From assembly GCA_014529385.2 (NCBI GenBank), contig CM043971.1:55475209-55539208 (forward strand): 64,000 bases of DNA, read 5' to 3'. The position numbers were made by a program, and so were the translations under genes. The stretch is from Adiantum capillus-veneris. Lineage: Eukaryota; Streptophyta; Polypodiopsida; Polypodiales; Pteridaceae. Positions 10,728 to 21,889 of this stretch are shown piece after piece. The stretch's first letter is position 1, and each line of letters begins with the position of its first letter. Under the pieces are notes generated by a model that did no database searches, was not told where the DNA came from, and worked only from the letters and a program-made list of their open reading frames with translations.

Positions 10728-11612
10728 TCATACCGTTTGAAATGATGTCGTCACCCTTTGAAACCAGTTGTTCCAAGTTGTTATAGGTGAAGATTTTTGC
10801 CAGTAGTTTTCTATTACCTTAGGTGCCTCGTTGAGTTGCAAGGGTGGTAAGGTACTCTCCCAAGATCGAACTTGAAATGGTTCATCAGGTGATTCTTGAA
10901 CACTGGAAGGTGTGGATTCCTTTGTAGCTTCATGGAGGTCCACTATTGTAGGTGGAGGCTGTGTAGAAGCTTTTACCTCTATGGATGTATTACATGAGGA
11001 ACTAGAAGCTTCATGGAACTCCCCCCTTCCTGAGCTAGGTGGAATAAATTGGTTTTGCCTTGGAGCCCAAACTAGCTCTGGACTAGGTGTGTAGCATTCT
11101 GTGATCTTTCCCTTCCCACGGTCTGCCATTGGCTTTAGCGTTACACTGTTTGACTCATATGGATTTGTTGTCGATAGGGAAGGACACATTTTACGTTTAG
11201 GTACCCAAATTTGCTCATTTCCATCATAGTAGCCTTGGGCGTCTAATAGTCGTTTTGGAATCCATCGTGATTTGGTCTTGACTCTCCTAGAGCACGCTCT
11301 TGGTTTTCCAGGGAAATTTTTTCTTGGAATGGATGGGAGGGTTGAGGTAGTTGGAAGTAAGGCCTTGGGGACCCATTGATATGTACTCTTAGGTCGTGCA
11401 GGTTGAGTACTTGTAATATTACTGCTTGCTGCAACTACAAGTGTTGAAGTGCTAGGTTCATGGGTAGCCGGCAAAGAGGAGTTAACCACCTTGGCTTGTG
11501 AATGTTGGCTATCCTTCAACTTTGCTAGAGTTTGCAACGTAGGTGACTTTACTTGAATGATAGGGGTAAGAGTCGGTGGTCGCGTTGTGACACTACCAGT
11601 ATAGTATCCCAA
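10728..11612 (-). pseudogene. 3' coding region of a Ty3 fossil with WVPK-type repeats
   Basis: A Ser/Thr/Pro-rich minus-strand frame of about 294 residues contains four spaced motifs: QWVPK (residues 79-83), RWIPK (116-120), IWVPK (135-139) and VWAPR (181-185). The rest is low-complexity and probably disordered. It lies after the integrase and the retropepsin-like segment of the same fossil and before the polypurine tract at 10707, so it is the last coding part of the element. I do not know the role of the repeats; a nucleic-acid-binding or Gag-like role would be a guess. Confidence 0.5.
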
Positions 11613-11910
11613 TCAATAGTGCATTTGGTTGCCAACATCCACGTGCATCCCAGGTTTACGCTGCCTTCCATAGCTCCCGTGGGCATGACTAGAAACCTCT
11701 GCACTATGCTTCCATTGTCATAGACAACAGGGGTCTGAAGGACTCCAAGAATAGCAGTTTTCTTTTTATTAATGCCCTTGACTTGCATCGTACTCGGGGA
11801 TAGGGTCGGTTTCCCTAATTGACGCCAAACTCCATAGGATAACAAATTGTGTTTAGCTCCCGTATCTAATAAGGCATTGTACAGTACTTTCCCATAGGGG
11901 CTATTTAGCT
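11549..11910 (-). pseudogene. Retropepsin-like domain downstream of integrase
   Basis: On the minus strand near 11893-11853 the frame reads NALLDTGAKHNLLS, the aspartic protease active-site motif (hydrophobic-hydrophobic-D-T/S-G-A). It is followed by YGVWRQLGKP and a conserved-looking core ending in LGCTWMLATKC, which fits the second half of a retropepsin. An acidic linker joins it to the integrase C-terminus upstream. In standard Ty3 elements the protease precedes reverse transcriptase, so a protease-like domain after integrase is unusual. It is part of a broken fossil. Confidence 0.65.
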
Positions 11911-12022
11911 CAATTGGGTATCGTAGGGGTGGCTCAGATTCTAATGAGTCGTCATCTGTGTCCTCGAAAAATGCTTGCGTGATTCCCAGATTAGCCTCTT
12001 GTTGGCGTCTAAGACGTTGTTG

Positions 12023-13165
12023 TCATTCTCGAGCCTCAACTCTTGCTTGGATTTTTCTAAGCTCTTCTTGTTCCTTGGCAGTCTTCTTTTGATGGATGGC
12101 TTGCAACTCTTCCTGGCTTAGAGGATCATAATATCTTTTGAATTTACTCCCATTAAGGAATCCAATGGTTTCAACTCCATCTAGAGTCTTCACACGAATG
12201 GTACCTTGCGGGGTAATTTCACACACTCGATATGGTCCCTTACCAGCGTATTTCAATTTCTTCTTTTCATTACGTACCTCGTACATAAGAACTTTATCAC
12301 CAACCTTGATGTCTTTATCCTTTAAATGGCTATCAAACCACTTCTTTCTCCTATCCTTCTCCACTAGAGCATTTCGCACAGGTAATTGCCTCTCTTCATC
12401 TAGCCTTTCCAGGATATATAATCGCTCCACTAAGGGGTTACCATCCCAACCTTCTTGAGAAGCTACTCGAAGACTAGGAATGACAAACTCCCATGGCATA
12501 ACTGCTTCTTGGCCATACACCATCTTAAACGGTGTGCAATTAATAGCAACTTTATACGCAGTACGATAAGCCCATAAAGCTAATGTAAGCTTTAGGTCCC
12601 AATCAGTGCGATGAGCCTCAACTGTCTTTGTCAAAATGGAGATGAGAGTTTTGTTGGTACTCTCAGCTTGGCCATTTGCTTGGGGATAATAGGATGTAGA
12701 CTTGTGGTGAGATATCATGAAGTTTGATGTGAGTTCTTTTATTACTTCATTTATAAAATGAGTTCCATTGTCACTCACAAGTTCAAAGGGGCATCCAAAA
12801 CGTGTGATAATGTTCTCAAAGAGGAACTTAGCTGTTGTTTTTGCATCCGCCTTTCGTGTTGCTTTTGCTTCAGCCCATTTGGCTACATAGTCGGTAGCCA
12901 CAATGATATATCGTGATTGCGTGTTACGTGTAGCCGGACTAATCGGTCCTACAAAGTCTAAGCCCCACTTTTCAAATGGTTGGGTTACCTTGATGGGATG
13001 TAGAGGCACCCTATCCCTTCTTTGTGGCTTGTTGAAGCGTTGGCATTCATCACATCCCTTTGCAAAAAGTGATGCATCCTTAAACAGAGTGGGCCACCAA
13101 TAGCTTGACTGTAAGATCTTTTGGGCACCAATATGCACATCCAAGTCAAACATATTATCAAAAAG
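12023..13165 (-). pseudogene. Ty3-type integrase of a 5'-truncated fossil
   Basis: The frame shows the integrase order in full. There is the CDECQR end of the zinc-binding domain, then the catalytic core starting WGLDFVGPI with the first acidic residue in FVGP context, TDYVAKWAEA, SDNGTHF (second Asp), and a third acidic residue in NGQAEST. A C-terminal part with KVLMYEVRNEKKK and GKGPYRV follows. There is no chromodomain; the C-terminus runs into a Gln/Glu-rich tail. The WGLDFVGP and ATDYVAKWAEA style is that of non-chromovirus Ty3 lineages (Athila/Tat side), which is inference. No reverse transcriptase or gag is present upstream, so the element is truncated. It joins the protease-like and WVPK parts downstream. 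Confidence 0.85.
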
Positions 13166-15101
13166 ATGTCATCTTGATCTTTATGGTATAAAAGTAGCCC
13201 CACTTTTTGAATTAACCACAAAGGCAACAAAAGGCCATTACCCCTTTTGATGTAAGTGGCATAAACAAATATTTTTTTCAAGTACCCAAGTTAAGCTCTC
13301 AATTATCCAATTTGGTTCATTCTATCCAAATTGTTAAGCCCACCAGGTTGCTAAGCCCATGAAATGGCTACCACCAGATTTTGAAATAAAATTTAGGGTA
13401 AATTTTACAAACAATGCCCAGTATTTTGAAGGAAAAAATGACCTAATAGTTAAGTAGGAAACCTCCTTTTTGTAATTAAGTCCATGATCTTAGTAGGCAA
13501 AGAGGAAGGGCCAAGAATCCTCTTCAACGGCCATACCAACATATTGAATACAACTAATATCACCACCAATGCCAAAGAAGTAGTACAAGCTGAAGACCGG
13601 TGATAATACAATATTTTGAAAATGTTCAAAACATCTAAGTAAAGAAACATCTACAAATCATACAGTATTAAGTTGAAGACACATTAATTTACATGAGATG
13701 TTGTTGGCCAATTTTTCAGTAATCTACAGACCATCGCTTGGAAAGCCAAAGCATATGTACTTTATTAACCATAATTGAGCCAATTTTAGGACCATTGGTA
13801 AAGTAGAAAGCGCGTTTATAACCACCTTTGATTATCCACTGCAAAGTAGTATATATTATTCATGGTTAGGAGAGGTAGGTAGGCAAGTCAAGCAGCCAAA
13901 CTACAGCCTATACGAGTCATTTTGATCAAACCACATTGCCACGGGAGGTCAGTTAAAATTTAATCATTCAACCATTCATGCAAATCGAGCAGTAAGGCAT
14001 CAATAAAGCTTAGTAGAAATCCTACAGCGGGTTAGTTTTGGTAAGTAATGTTTTTAACAAAATACGAAAAGGTAAAAATTAACATTGATAAGTATGTATT
14101 ACATCCAACAACTTTGAATTCTCAAGCTTAGGGTACCTCAATGGAATTTATACATATCAGTTTGATTAATTTCGACAAAAATATCAACTTATTTAGGCGA
14201 AACTCATTTAGAACAACCTGAACCAGTATCAACAAGAATTATGTGTTCTCAAGAAATAAATGCACAAGAGCAGATTAGCCAGTAGCATGATGCAAAATAA
14301 TCCTAGACATAAAGAGTTTCTTTTTATTTAAAAAAATCTCAAATACGACTGCATCATCAATTTTGGCAGGAACCCAAAACATGCAGCAGAGAGAATCCAA
14401 TCAGAGTAGTGTATTTGAACTAGAGTTTAGAACCGTATTGTATAATTTAGGATATCCTCCATAGAAATTCATTAAATCCAAGCACCATCAGCCAACAAGG
14501 ATAGTTAAGACAACCTTCATCTTCTTTTTTTAAAAATTAACCAATAATCCAACTTAATGCTCAGTGTTTTATCCAAGCTATTAAAGTAACTAAAACCCAT
14601 AGCAGATCATCCTTAATAGGTGATGAATAGTGCAAATAAAAAGGGGAAACTTAAGAAGCAACATATATTTCCACAGAGACCATGGTAACAAGAGACAAGG
14701 TAGAGTTTTTCAACAGGTTCCATAACAATAGCAATCCGCAGTAAAACATACAAAATCACTTATGTACACTTTTTTTAGTAGTACCCACTTTCATCACTAT
14801 CATGATGTACACCCACATTCACCTTCAAAGTACTACAAAGCATTAACAAATATTGCAAGGCTAAGTGAGGGCAACAAAGAACCCTCACTTTCTTAAATAG
14901 TTTGTGTGGTGTACTCGATATTCATAAAGAGATAGCCCAAGCTAGGTACAGAATCCCTGCACAAGCTTAGGAGCCACAAGAATGATGCTAAAAAAATATG
15001 GCCTTTTATCTGTACCGAGGGGAGAGAGAAGAATAGGTCTAAAATTTGGGCAACAAATGCAGAGGGGAATCACCCATTTCAACATTGGGCGGGGAGGGGG
15101 A

Positions 15102-15126
15102 GGGGGGGGGGGGGGGGGGGGGGGGG
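15102..15126. repeat. Mononucleotide G run, 25 bases
   Basis: This is an unbroken run of 25 G on the plus strand preceded by further G-rich sequence. It is one of six such G/C runs of 15 or more bases in this window. Confidence 0.95.
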
Positions 15127-15379
15127 ATGGAGAGAGCTATGGCATCAAATGGTGAGCAGAAGACATTACTACACAGTATGATAACTAGCTGGGGCTATGC
15201 TCAAGTACAAGGAGTGAAGTTTACACAACAAAAGCAGAGGAGCTCGGCCTCGACGCAACACATACGCATTAACCCATTACAGCCAGGGGTTGGTAAAAAA
15301 TAATCTTGATGTGCACACCGCCTTAACCAAGGCAAGTTTCCCGCCCAAGGGTATTATGAAATCAGCAATACACACCGCC

Positions 15380-15517
<138 letters not shown>

Positions 15518-16239
15518 AGGTTGCAAAAGGTACAAAAGGTGTCTTTTTCCATGAAAAAAGCACAAAGGACTAGAGCAACAAAATTTAAGTAAATAAAATA
15601 TTGGTTTGAAATACAAAGTAGGGTAAGAGAGAGGATTTCCATCTTTACTCGAGTACATCTTTGTGGTGTGTGTGTTTGCGTGCGTGTTAGGAGGTTGAGT
15701 ATAAAGAAATTCCCAGTAGCACAAACCTTCCCAAGCTTATGTTCCAAAATAGTTTATTCAACCACTTCATCATGCCCAAATAGAGCCACATTTTCCCATT
15801 GAGACCAAAGCAGGGAAAATACTCCAAATAATTACCACATGACAATAAAACCATTAGCTCTGTTGAAGATTTTAAAAAGCAATTATAATAGCTACATGAT
15901 AGCAGGCGGAAACATCTTCTTAATAAAAGTGTAATAATGAGCTAAGGAAACTTAGCAGATTATAGCCAAATGTGGTCCTGAAAGCTAAGTAAACTGATCA
16001 AGTGACTTGCCAAGGAGGAAAAAGCCATCAAATCAAACTTAAAGTGACAATATAATCATTAGCACCAACAAGCCTAGTATAAGCCTAGCATAAGTCAGAT
16101 AGACTCTCCTATAGAGGAGAGTACAAAATAACAATGCATGGTGTTTTTCAAAGCACAAATAAGCATTCTTTTCAAGCCATATATGAAGTCGTGTCTAGGC
16201 AAGTCATTAGGTCAGGTTAAGTATAGTGACAAAGTGTGT

Positions 16240-16465
16240 GTGTGTGTGTGTGTAGCTGTTTTACCATCATCATGGGGAAGGTAGTAAGGAGAAACTTTAT
16301 AAATATCCATGTATTTATAGCTACACATTGATGTACATTACACCCTCGATGGGGCAACCGCAAGAATAATTTTCCTAGTGGGGAAGGGGATACACCGATT
16401 GGGAATGTAGCCCTTGAGCCTCGAAGCCTCAACCTTGCGGTTACATCACTTAGACCTCACCAAAT
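16240..16465 (-). mobile_element. SINE-like repeat, copy 1
   Basis: Read on the minus strand, this shares with 36966-37198 a head with GATGTAA(C/T)C and a box-B-like TTCGAGGCTCA. It then shares a middle with CTTCCCC and a tail with ATAAAGTT(T)CTCC followed by TACTACCTTCCC. The head has the look of a tRNA-derived polymerase III promoter. The copy ends in a (CA)n tail (TG on the plus strand, about 16237-16252). Similarity of the two copies is seen directly; the SINE assignment is inference. Confidence 0.55.
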
Positions 16466-16779
16466 GAGTGACGCTTCTTGGGTATATGTGTGTGTTTTTA
16501 TATCATAGCTAGATAATTTTTTTACGATACCTTGAATTTAAGGATCGATCGAACAACACTTGAAAATGATCACAACAAATTTCAAGAGAATTTTCTAATG
16601 GCCACTTTAATTTAAGAGTTTTTATGTAGTGTGTGACACTCGTAGAGGTTTCCAAAATTTTGATGTATTAACAAAAGTTATTAAAAGAAATTCAACCACT
16701 TACTACAATCACTTTCAAAGAGTTTGCAATAGTGCAAGAAAAAAACAATTTTTGACAATTTTACTACTATTCCGAAAAG

Positions 16780-17170
16780 GATCGTGAGTGGAAGATTATG
16801 GATCATGCATGCCTGGTGTGCAATGAAGGAGATAGCACACAAAGAATGGGTAGAGCCAACCTCACAATAAGAGGAGCCCCTTATTCATATTTATATACAT
16901 GAATAAAGTATGTATAAGTGGGTGGTGAGACACTGTGTCCGGCCCCAGGGTGAGACACACTGTCTTTACTCCAAAAACCTCCCACGTAAAGGTGAGTGTG
17001 TCGATAAGTGGATCTACTATAGGACCTAGTAGAGATACATATAGATAAGGAGACTTCGGTCTCAACCTATTCCCACTGGCTCTCTTAAAATACATGCATG
17101 TCATCATGCAAGCTTTAGCAATGTGCAAAAGCGCATATCTCTGATAGAATGTGCATGCATATACCATAGG
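16780..17170 (-). mobile_element. Copia-like 3' end and LTR remnant
   Basis: On the minus strand a CTTTACGTGGGAGGT stretch, like a polypurine tract, is followed by an LTR-like start. The region aligns by eye with 52.79-53.11 kb over the tract, the GGAGTAAAG/GGGTGAAG start and the segment GAGGTTGGCTC(T/C)ACCCAT. The LTR start TGTTGGGGTTAAAG at 58227 is similar. Together with the Copia protease pieces at 18.7-19.2 kb it marks a decayed minus-strand Copia element. It is a fossil, heavily broken. Confidence 0.5.
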
Positions 17171-18690
17171 TATACCGTAATGACTTGCATAGATCCATGA
17201 TGCATCATGCTAGTGTTTGTCATCACACTTGACAATGCCAACTGCAAAAGCTCCCACTGCAACTATTATCTCAGGTCTCTACACTAAAAGGTTGTACATG
17301 AGACTTTCAAAGGCTAATGATAATCCCACGATATCCCCTACCCTATCTGTGACATCAATATCAATGCTCAATAAAAGTCTATCAATCTATCCATGGCAGG
17401 TATCTCAATTCGAACTCTATCAACTCCACTATAGAACAAGTCACGTATGGATGAGTAAATCCTGACTCCTAGGTTGTTCTCGCTCCCACATCATCTATAG
17501 GACGGGATCTACATGTCTTGGCATAACCATATTAGCCTCTAGCATGACCATATCAAACAACTCCATGTCATCCATCTCCATAGTAGGTGGAATATTTGTT
17601 CTAAGAGGACAAACTTAATCTATCTCACCAGAGAAGGATTGGTCCAACTCTTCACCTAGAGACACTGTGCAAAGAAATCTGGAGATCTGCAAAAGAGACT
17701 CATTTTGTCTTTCATTGATACGTCTACAACCAAATTGAGGTCAAATTGTTTTGAACCTCAAATACATGCCTGGGGACCAAGCCACTCTAGACTCTTTCAA
17801 AATCACTAATGATTAGCAATGCATCTAGAAAGAGTGCAATATATGACATCCATTATCTACTAATTATGCATCTAAACTCAAACTTTGTCTCAGTGGAAGA
17901 ACATAACACATATGTTGTGTGGGAAGGGTGTCTATCCTCACTCCTATCTTATTGCAGATGTAGCGAGAACCACGAATAAATTGTCAATCCATGGGACGAA
18001 GTTGACTTGACTAGTGCATAGAGTCTACAAGAGGTTGTTAGTCTCTTGGAAAACAACAAACAACTCGCATCTAACTCAGGCTACACTCAAGTGACTGAAA
18101 TCACCAAAAGCCAATCGCTCATCGGCAAATAAATCACATCCGTTACAGCATCAAATGACATCCAAACGTAACGAAACTTCTAGGACATGTTTATAAGAAT
18201 TAAGCACACATGTTTATGGTCTCAAATCCCACTTTAGGTCAAGTGCAAAAGTCACAATTATTAATAGTAGTGGATTTTTGACCTAGTCGTTTTCAACCTG
18301 GAATGCATCTAAATGCTTAGCAATGATGCCCCAATACCCCGCCTATACTTAGTTTTTGATTTTGAAGTGTAAATTCCTACTTATGAGAAATTAGGCCGCA
18401 AATTTGGTGACGCCAAAAGCTACAAAATACCATGAAATGCTTACATCAATGCGTAGAGATCTTACCTGCGATTGCAATGCAACAAACGTAACTGCAATGT
18501 GACAACTGGGGAGGGAGTAAAGAGCGTGAGAAGGAGTGAAGTGAGTGCCGTTAGCTCACGCTGTGTATTTCATTACCCAAAACTTGATAATAACTTACAA
18601 AAATTGGCTTTTATACCTTAGCCAAGGTTTTTGGTGGTCAAAACTAATAATCTGGGAGCTCTAGCTAACAACAAGTTGATACAATATGGA
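17171..18690. other. No gene recognised; probably decayed Copia interior
   Basis: The stretch lies between Copia protease remnants and a Copia-like 3' end on the same strand, so it may be the decayed body of that element. No reverse transcriptase or integrase motif could be read. Confidence 0.4.
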
Positions 18691-19190
18691 AGCTTGTAGC
18701 CCCGGCTCATCAATTACAAAGTTTATCTGGAAAATAGGAGTTACAATATTCTCGATTCATCAAAATAATAAATGTCTTTACAATGAGAGCTCCAAAAAAT
18801 GGTATACGCGTTAGCTTGCTGCTAACATGTTGTAGCTTATATGATGCACCACTGAGCAATGACAAGCATACATCTCCTGTCCCTACAATATTATATGTTG
18901 ACCCATGAGCTAAGTGCACACTACCAACACTCTCACTACAGAAGGTGCTAAACCACTCACGGCAGAATGTGATGTCAATTTTTTTTGAATCATGCCATGC
19001 CATTTGTGACATGATGGAAAGCGAAAAACTTATCACAAGCAAAGTCATCACCCAAGTGTACACATCCATGTCTGCTATTATCAAAAGTAGATAGACAATC
19101 TCTATGAGGAGTACCATGAAAGAATGCACTAGAATTCAAGATCCCAATCTTGGATAATAGAACCATCTTTTTTTGCCAAAAAAGACATAA
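18690..19190 (-). pseudogene. Copia gag-pol fossil: two protease-region remnants in a row
   Basis: Two consecutive minus-strand segments each resemble the Copia protease and its flank. The first (about 19.04-19.18 kb) has SSAFFHGTPHRDCLSTFD and CVHLGDDFACD; the second (about 18.8-19.03 kb) has FCREWFSTFC, SVHLAHGSTYNIVGTGDV and LPSGASYKLQHV-like sequence. Copia proteases normally read W-x-D-S-G-A...H...T followed by V-x-L-G-D and G-x-G-x-V. Having two such segments side by side suggests overlapping pieces of two insertions. Both are fossils. Confidence 0.6.
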
Positions 19191-19240
19191 GCAGCAAAGA
19201 GACAAACAAGAAATCCCCATGACCATTGGTGGCTACACTA

Positions 19241-19703
19241 ACCTCTTCAATACTTCTTCCTCTCGATCTATCCTCATTCCCTGCTAGCTCTCACCATTTT
19301 TGAAGGTGTGTGAGGTCTTGGGACTGAGGCTAGGGACACTAGGTATGTTTTTCAAGCATAATTTGGTGCATGAAGCTTCCATCTTCATTGCACCAACTAG
19401 TACTGTTAAGGAACACAAAGATTGTATTGTACAAAAGTCTCCTTTGATGGGAGAAGCTATAATACAAAGCCTTTATGGAGGGGGGACCGGCTCCATGTAA
19501 ATACGGTCCTCAAGTGTTGTCAATTGTTCTATTTCTCTCTCTTTTCAAGTATTGTCAATGCCAAATTAGATAGGTGAAAATTGCTAAGTTTCTTTCTCAA
19601 ATTAAGTACTCTCTCTATGCTCATTGGGAACTTGTTCTTGATGAATGCTCACTATGTTATCAATTTCCGCTACACACAAGTTACTAGTGCATTAAATGTA
19701 ACA
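19241..19703 (+). repeat. Element A 5' LTR, 3' portion only
   Basis: This matches 26.58-27.03 kb almost base for base and ends in AACA before the primer site. The upstream two thirds of the LTR are missing, replaced by minus-strand Copia sequence. Confidence 0.88.
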
Positions 19704-19704
19704 T

Positions 19705-19716
19705 TGGTATCAGAGC
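19705..19716 (+). other. Element A primer-binding site
   Basis: TGGTATCAGAGC, complementary to the 3' end of initiator-Met tRNA, two bases after the LTR end. Confidence 0.9.
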
Positions 19717-20438
19717 TATTGGTTTCTCTTTTCTTGCTCAAGAAGAGAGGTCCTCAAGTTTGCTACAAATGGTTGGTGTTATTAATTGCAAAAGAGTAAG
19801 TAGAATAGGGATTTTTCATCCTTGAAGCACGCCTGCTTTATGCAGTTAAAGGGGATACCATTGAGAGCTATGGTCTTAATAATGGAGTCCTACAGGGCTT
19901 GCCTATTGCTTAACCATTATTGAGCTATTAGAAGCTTGACAGGAACCGTTGTTGTCTTGGCTCTATTGAACCCTCTCCTCTATTCCTTGCAATTAATAAT
20001 ATTCGAGCCACGGGTATAGATGCTTGAGTGCTTATCTTTGAAGGTAGAGGAGTAGCAACTAGGGCTTGAAGTGCCAAACTACAAGTAAAAATTTATACCT
20101 AAAATTTGCTAGTATGGCTGACAAAGGAAAAAAGATTGAAATGAATGTTGATAGCTTTGATTTTGCTAATGAAAGAGAAACTAATGATGCCCCTATGCTT
20201 GTAAACTATCTTGTTTCTAGGCTTCAACAAGCCTTGGGCAACCCATCCCTCCAAGGTGAAGTGCTACAACAATTGTGCACCCATGGTATTCTCCAAACTT
20301 CCCATCAAGAAGAGAGAGTACCTAGGAAAGCTCCTGGTGAGACTTCCAAAAGAGGACTCTCTCCGGTAAGGGAAGAAGAGGAGGATTCGTACGAAGGGCT
20401 CAAAAACTTACTACTTGATGAGGCATCTCCCTCTCAAA

Positions 20439-20446
20439 GGAGAACC
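20439..20446. repeat. Target-site duplication GGAGAACC, left copy
   Basis: The same eight bases follow the element at 20665-20672. A nine-base reading (GGAGAACCC) is also possible, because the next base is C on both sides. Confidence 0.8.
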
Positions 20447-20664
20447 CCCGGGGCGGTCACTTTTTAGAATGTGTATGATATCACATGAGTTAACCGGAGA
20501 GGATTATTAAAAGGCCAAAATGTATAAAAATGTATACATACAGAGGGGGGTGGGGGTTTTTTAAATAGGCTCACAGTGTAAGTATAGTATGTATATTGGG
20601 GTATTATTAATTACCTCTTGAACGCACGTGATATAGGGGTCTTTTGATAAGTGACTGCCCCGGG
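20447..20664. mobile_element. MITE, 218 bp, in element A gag
   Basis: Both ends read CCCGGGGC(G/A)GTCACTT inward: left at 20447-20463, right as the reverse complement at 20648-20664, with one mismatch. It is flanked by GGAGAACC on both sides. Size, terminal inverted repeats, lack of coding capacity and the eight-base duplication make it a non-autonomous DNA transposon. An eight-base duplication fits hAT-type elements, and a nine-base one would fit Mutator-type; the ends do not decide. It contains a G-rich stretch near 20541-20556 and AT-rich flanks. It entered after element A had integrated. Confidence 0.8.
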
Positions 20665-20672
20665 GGAGAACC
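20665..20672. repeat. Target-site duplication GGAGAACC, right copy
   Basis: This exactly matches 20439-20446. Confidence 0.8.
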
Positions 20673-21889
20673 CAAGTTTCAACAATAGAGCCCCCATCCT
20701 AAGAACGAGAAAGAAATGAGTCTTCTACCACCTCGATGGAGATGGCTCCATGAAGACGGCGGGCAAAACGCTCCAATACCCCCTAAACGGAGAAGACCAT
20801 CGCATACTTCTCTACACCATAATTCAAAGAGGGAAGAGAGAAAATAAGAGAAGAAAAAGGCGAGAAAGAGGTCACCCTCTTCTCCATCTTCTTCATCCTC
20901 TTCTTCTTCTAAAGAAAGTGATGGTGCAAACAAGGAGGAACAAGGGATGAAAAAGGCAAGAAAGAGGTCACCCTCTTCCCCATCATCCTCATACTCTTCC
21001 TCTTTTGAAGAAAGTGATGGTGCAGCTCTTGAACCACCTAAAAAAAAGAGGCCATAGGAAATCCTATGCCGCCTAGAAAAGGTCATTCAAGCTCAAAAAG
21101 TTCAAAGAGGGAGGAAAGAACATCTCTTCCCTTACCTACAATGGCACTTTTGGTGCTACGGACAAAGTCTTGGCCTTTATCCAACAATTTGATGCGGCGT
21201 TTGAAGATGAGGGCTTCACGGAGTCCTCTAGGCTACGTCATGTAGCCATGCATTTTCAAAAGTCCGACAGGAAATGGTGGTCTAGCCTACGAACAAACGG
21301 TGAAGCTCCATGAACTTGGAAAGCTTTAAGAACTTCCATCACGAAGCAGTTTTTGGCTACCGATGCCAAAGACAAAGTACTCACCGAACGGCGAAGCTTG
21401 AAGCTCCACTGTCTTCAAAAAGATGGATTTTGGAGAGCAAAAACAACAATTTTGTGCGGGTTTAATCGAGAATATGACGGAGTATGTAACTCCCAAAGGC
21501 CACACACCATATCTGCGGTCATACACCATACCATGGTGGCTTCAGGAATCAACTTCCAACAAGGGGCTAAGAGAAATCTTAAGCCTACGGAAAACAAGGA
21601 CCGTAACGAGCCTAAGGGGAAGGACAACGTCCAAAGGTCTCCCAAAGGCAACGCCAACAACAACAAAACTAAGGAGAAGGGAGTTTATAAAGTCAAAAAT
21701 AAACTCTCTCCTGAAGAGTTAGAGCGTTATCAAAAAGATAACCGTTGTTTTAAGTGCGGGGAGCGAGGGCATGCCTATCGTGCTTGTCCCCACAAGAATA
21801 CACATAGTGAGCCTCTTAGAGCTACCTTGGTTGAAATTCAAGAAGAGGGTGCTCATCACAAAGGATCTTCTCTATGCCATGCTTGGAAA

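Larger units (their letters stand above)
20114..21830 (+). pseudogene. Element A gag region
   Basis: Gag opens with MADKGKKIEMNVDSFDFANE and continues into the YLVSRLQQALGNPSLQ segment, which corresponds to the gag starts near 49.45 kb and 2463. A CCHC knuckle (CFKCGERGHAYRAC) at 21746-21787 marks its 3' part. The region holds a 218-bp MITE (20447-20664). It is a broken fossil. Confidence 0.8.

Noticed and set aside
17217-17465. Open frame of 82 residues as a gene
   Set aside because: It lies opposite to the Copia fossil, has no motif, and similar frames are expected by chance.
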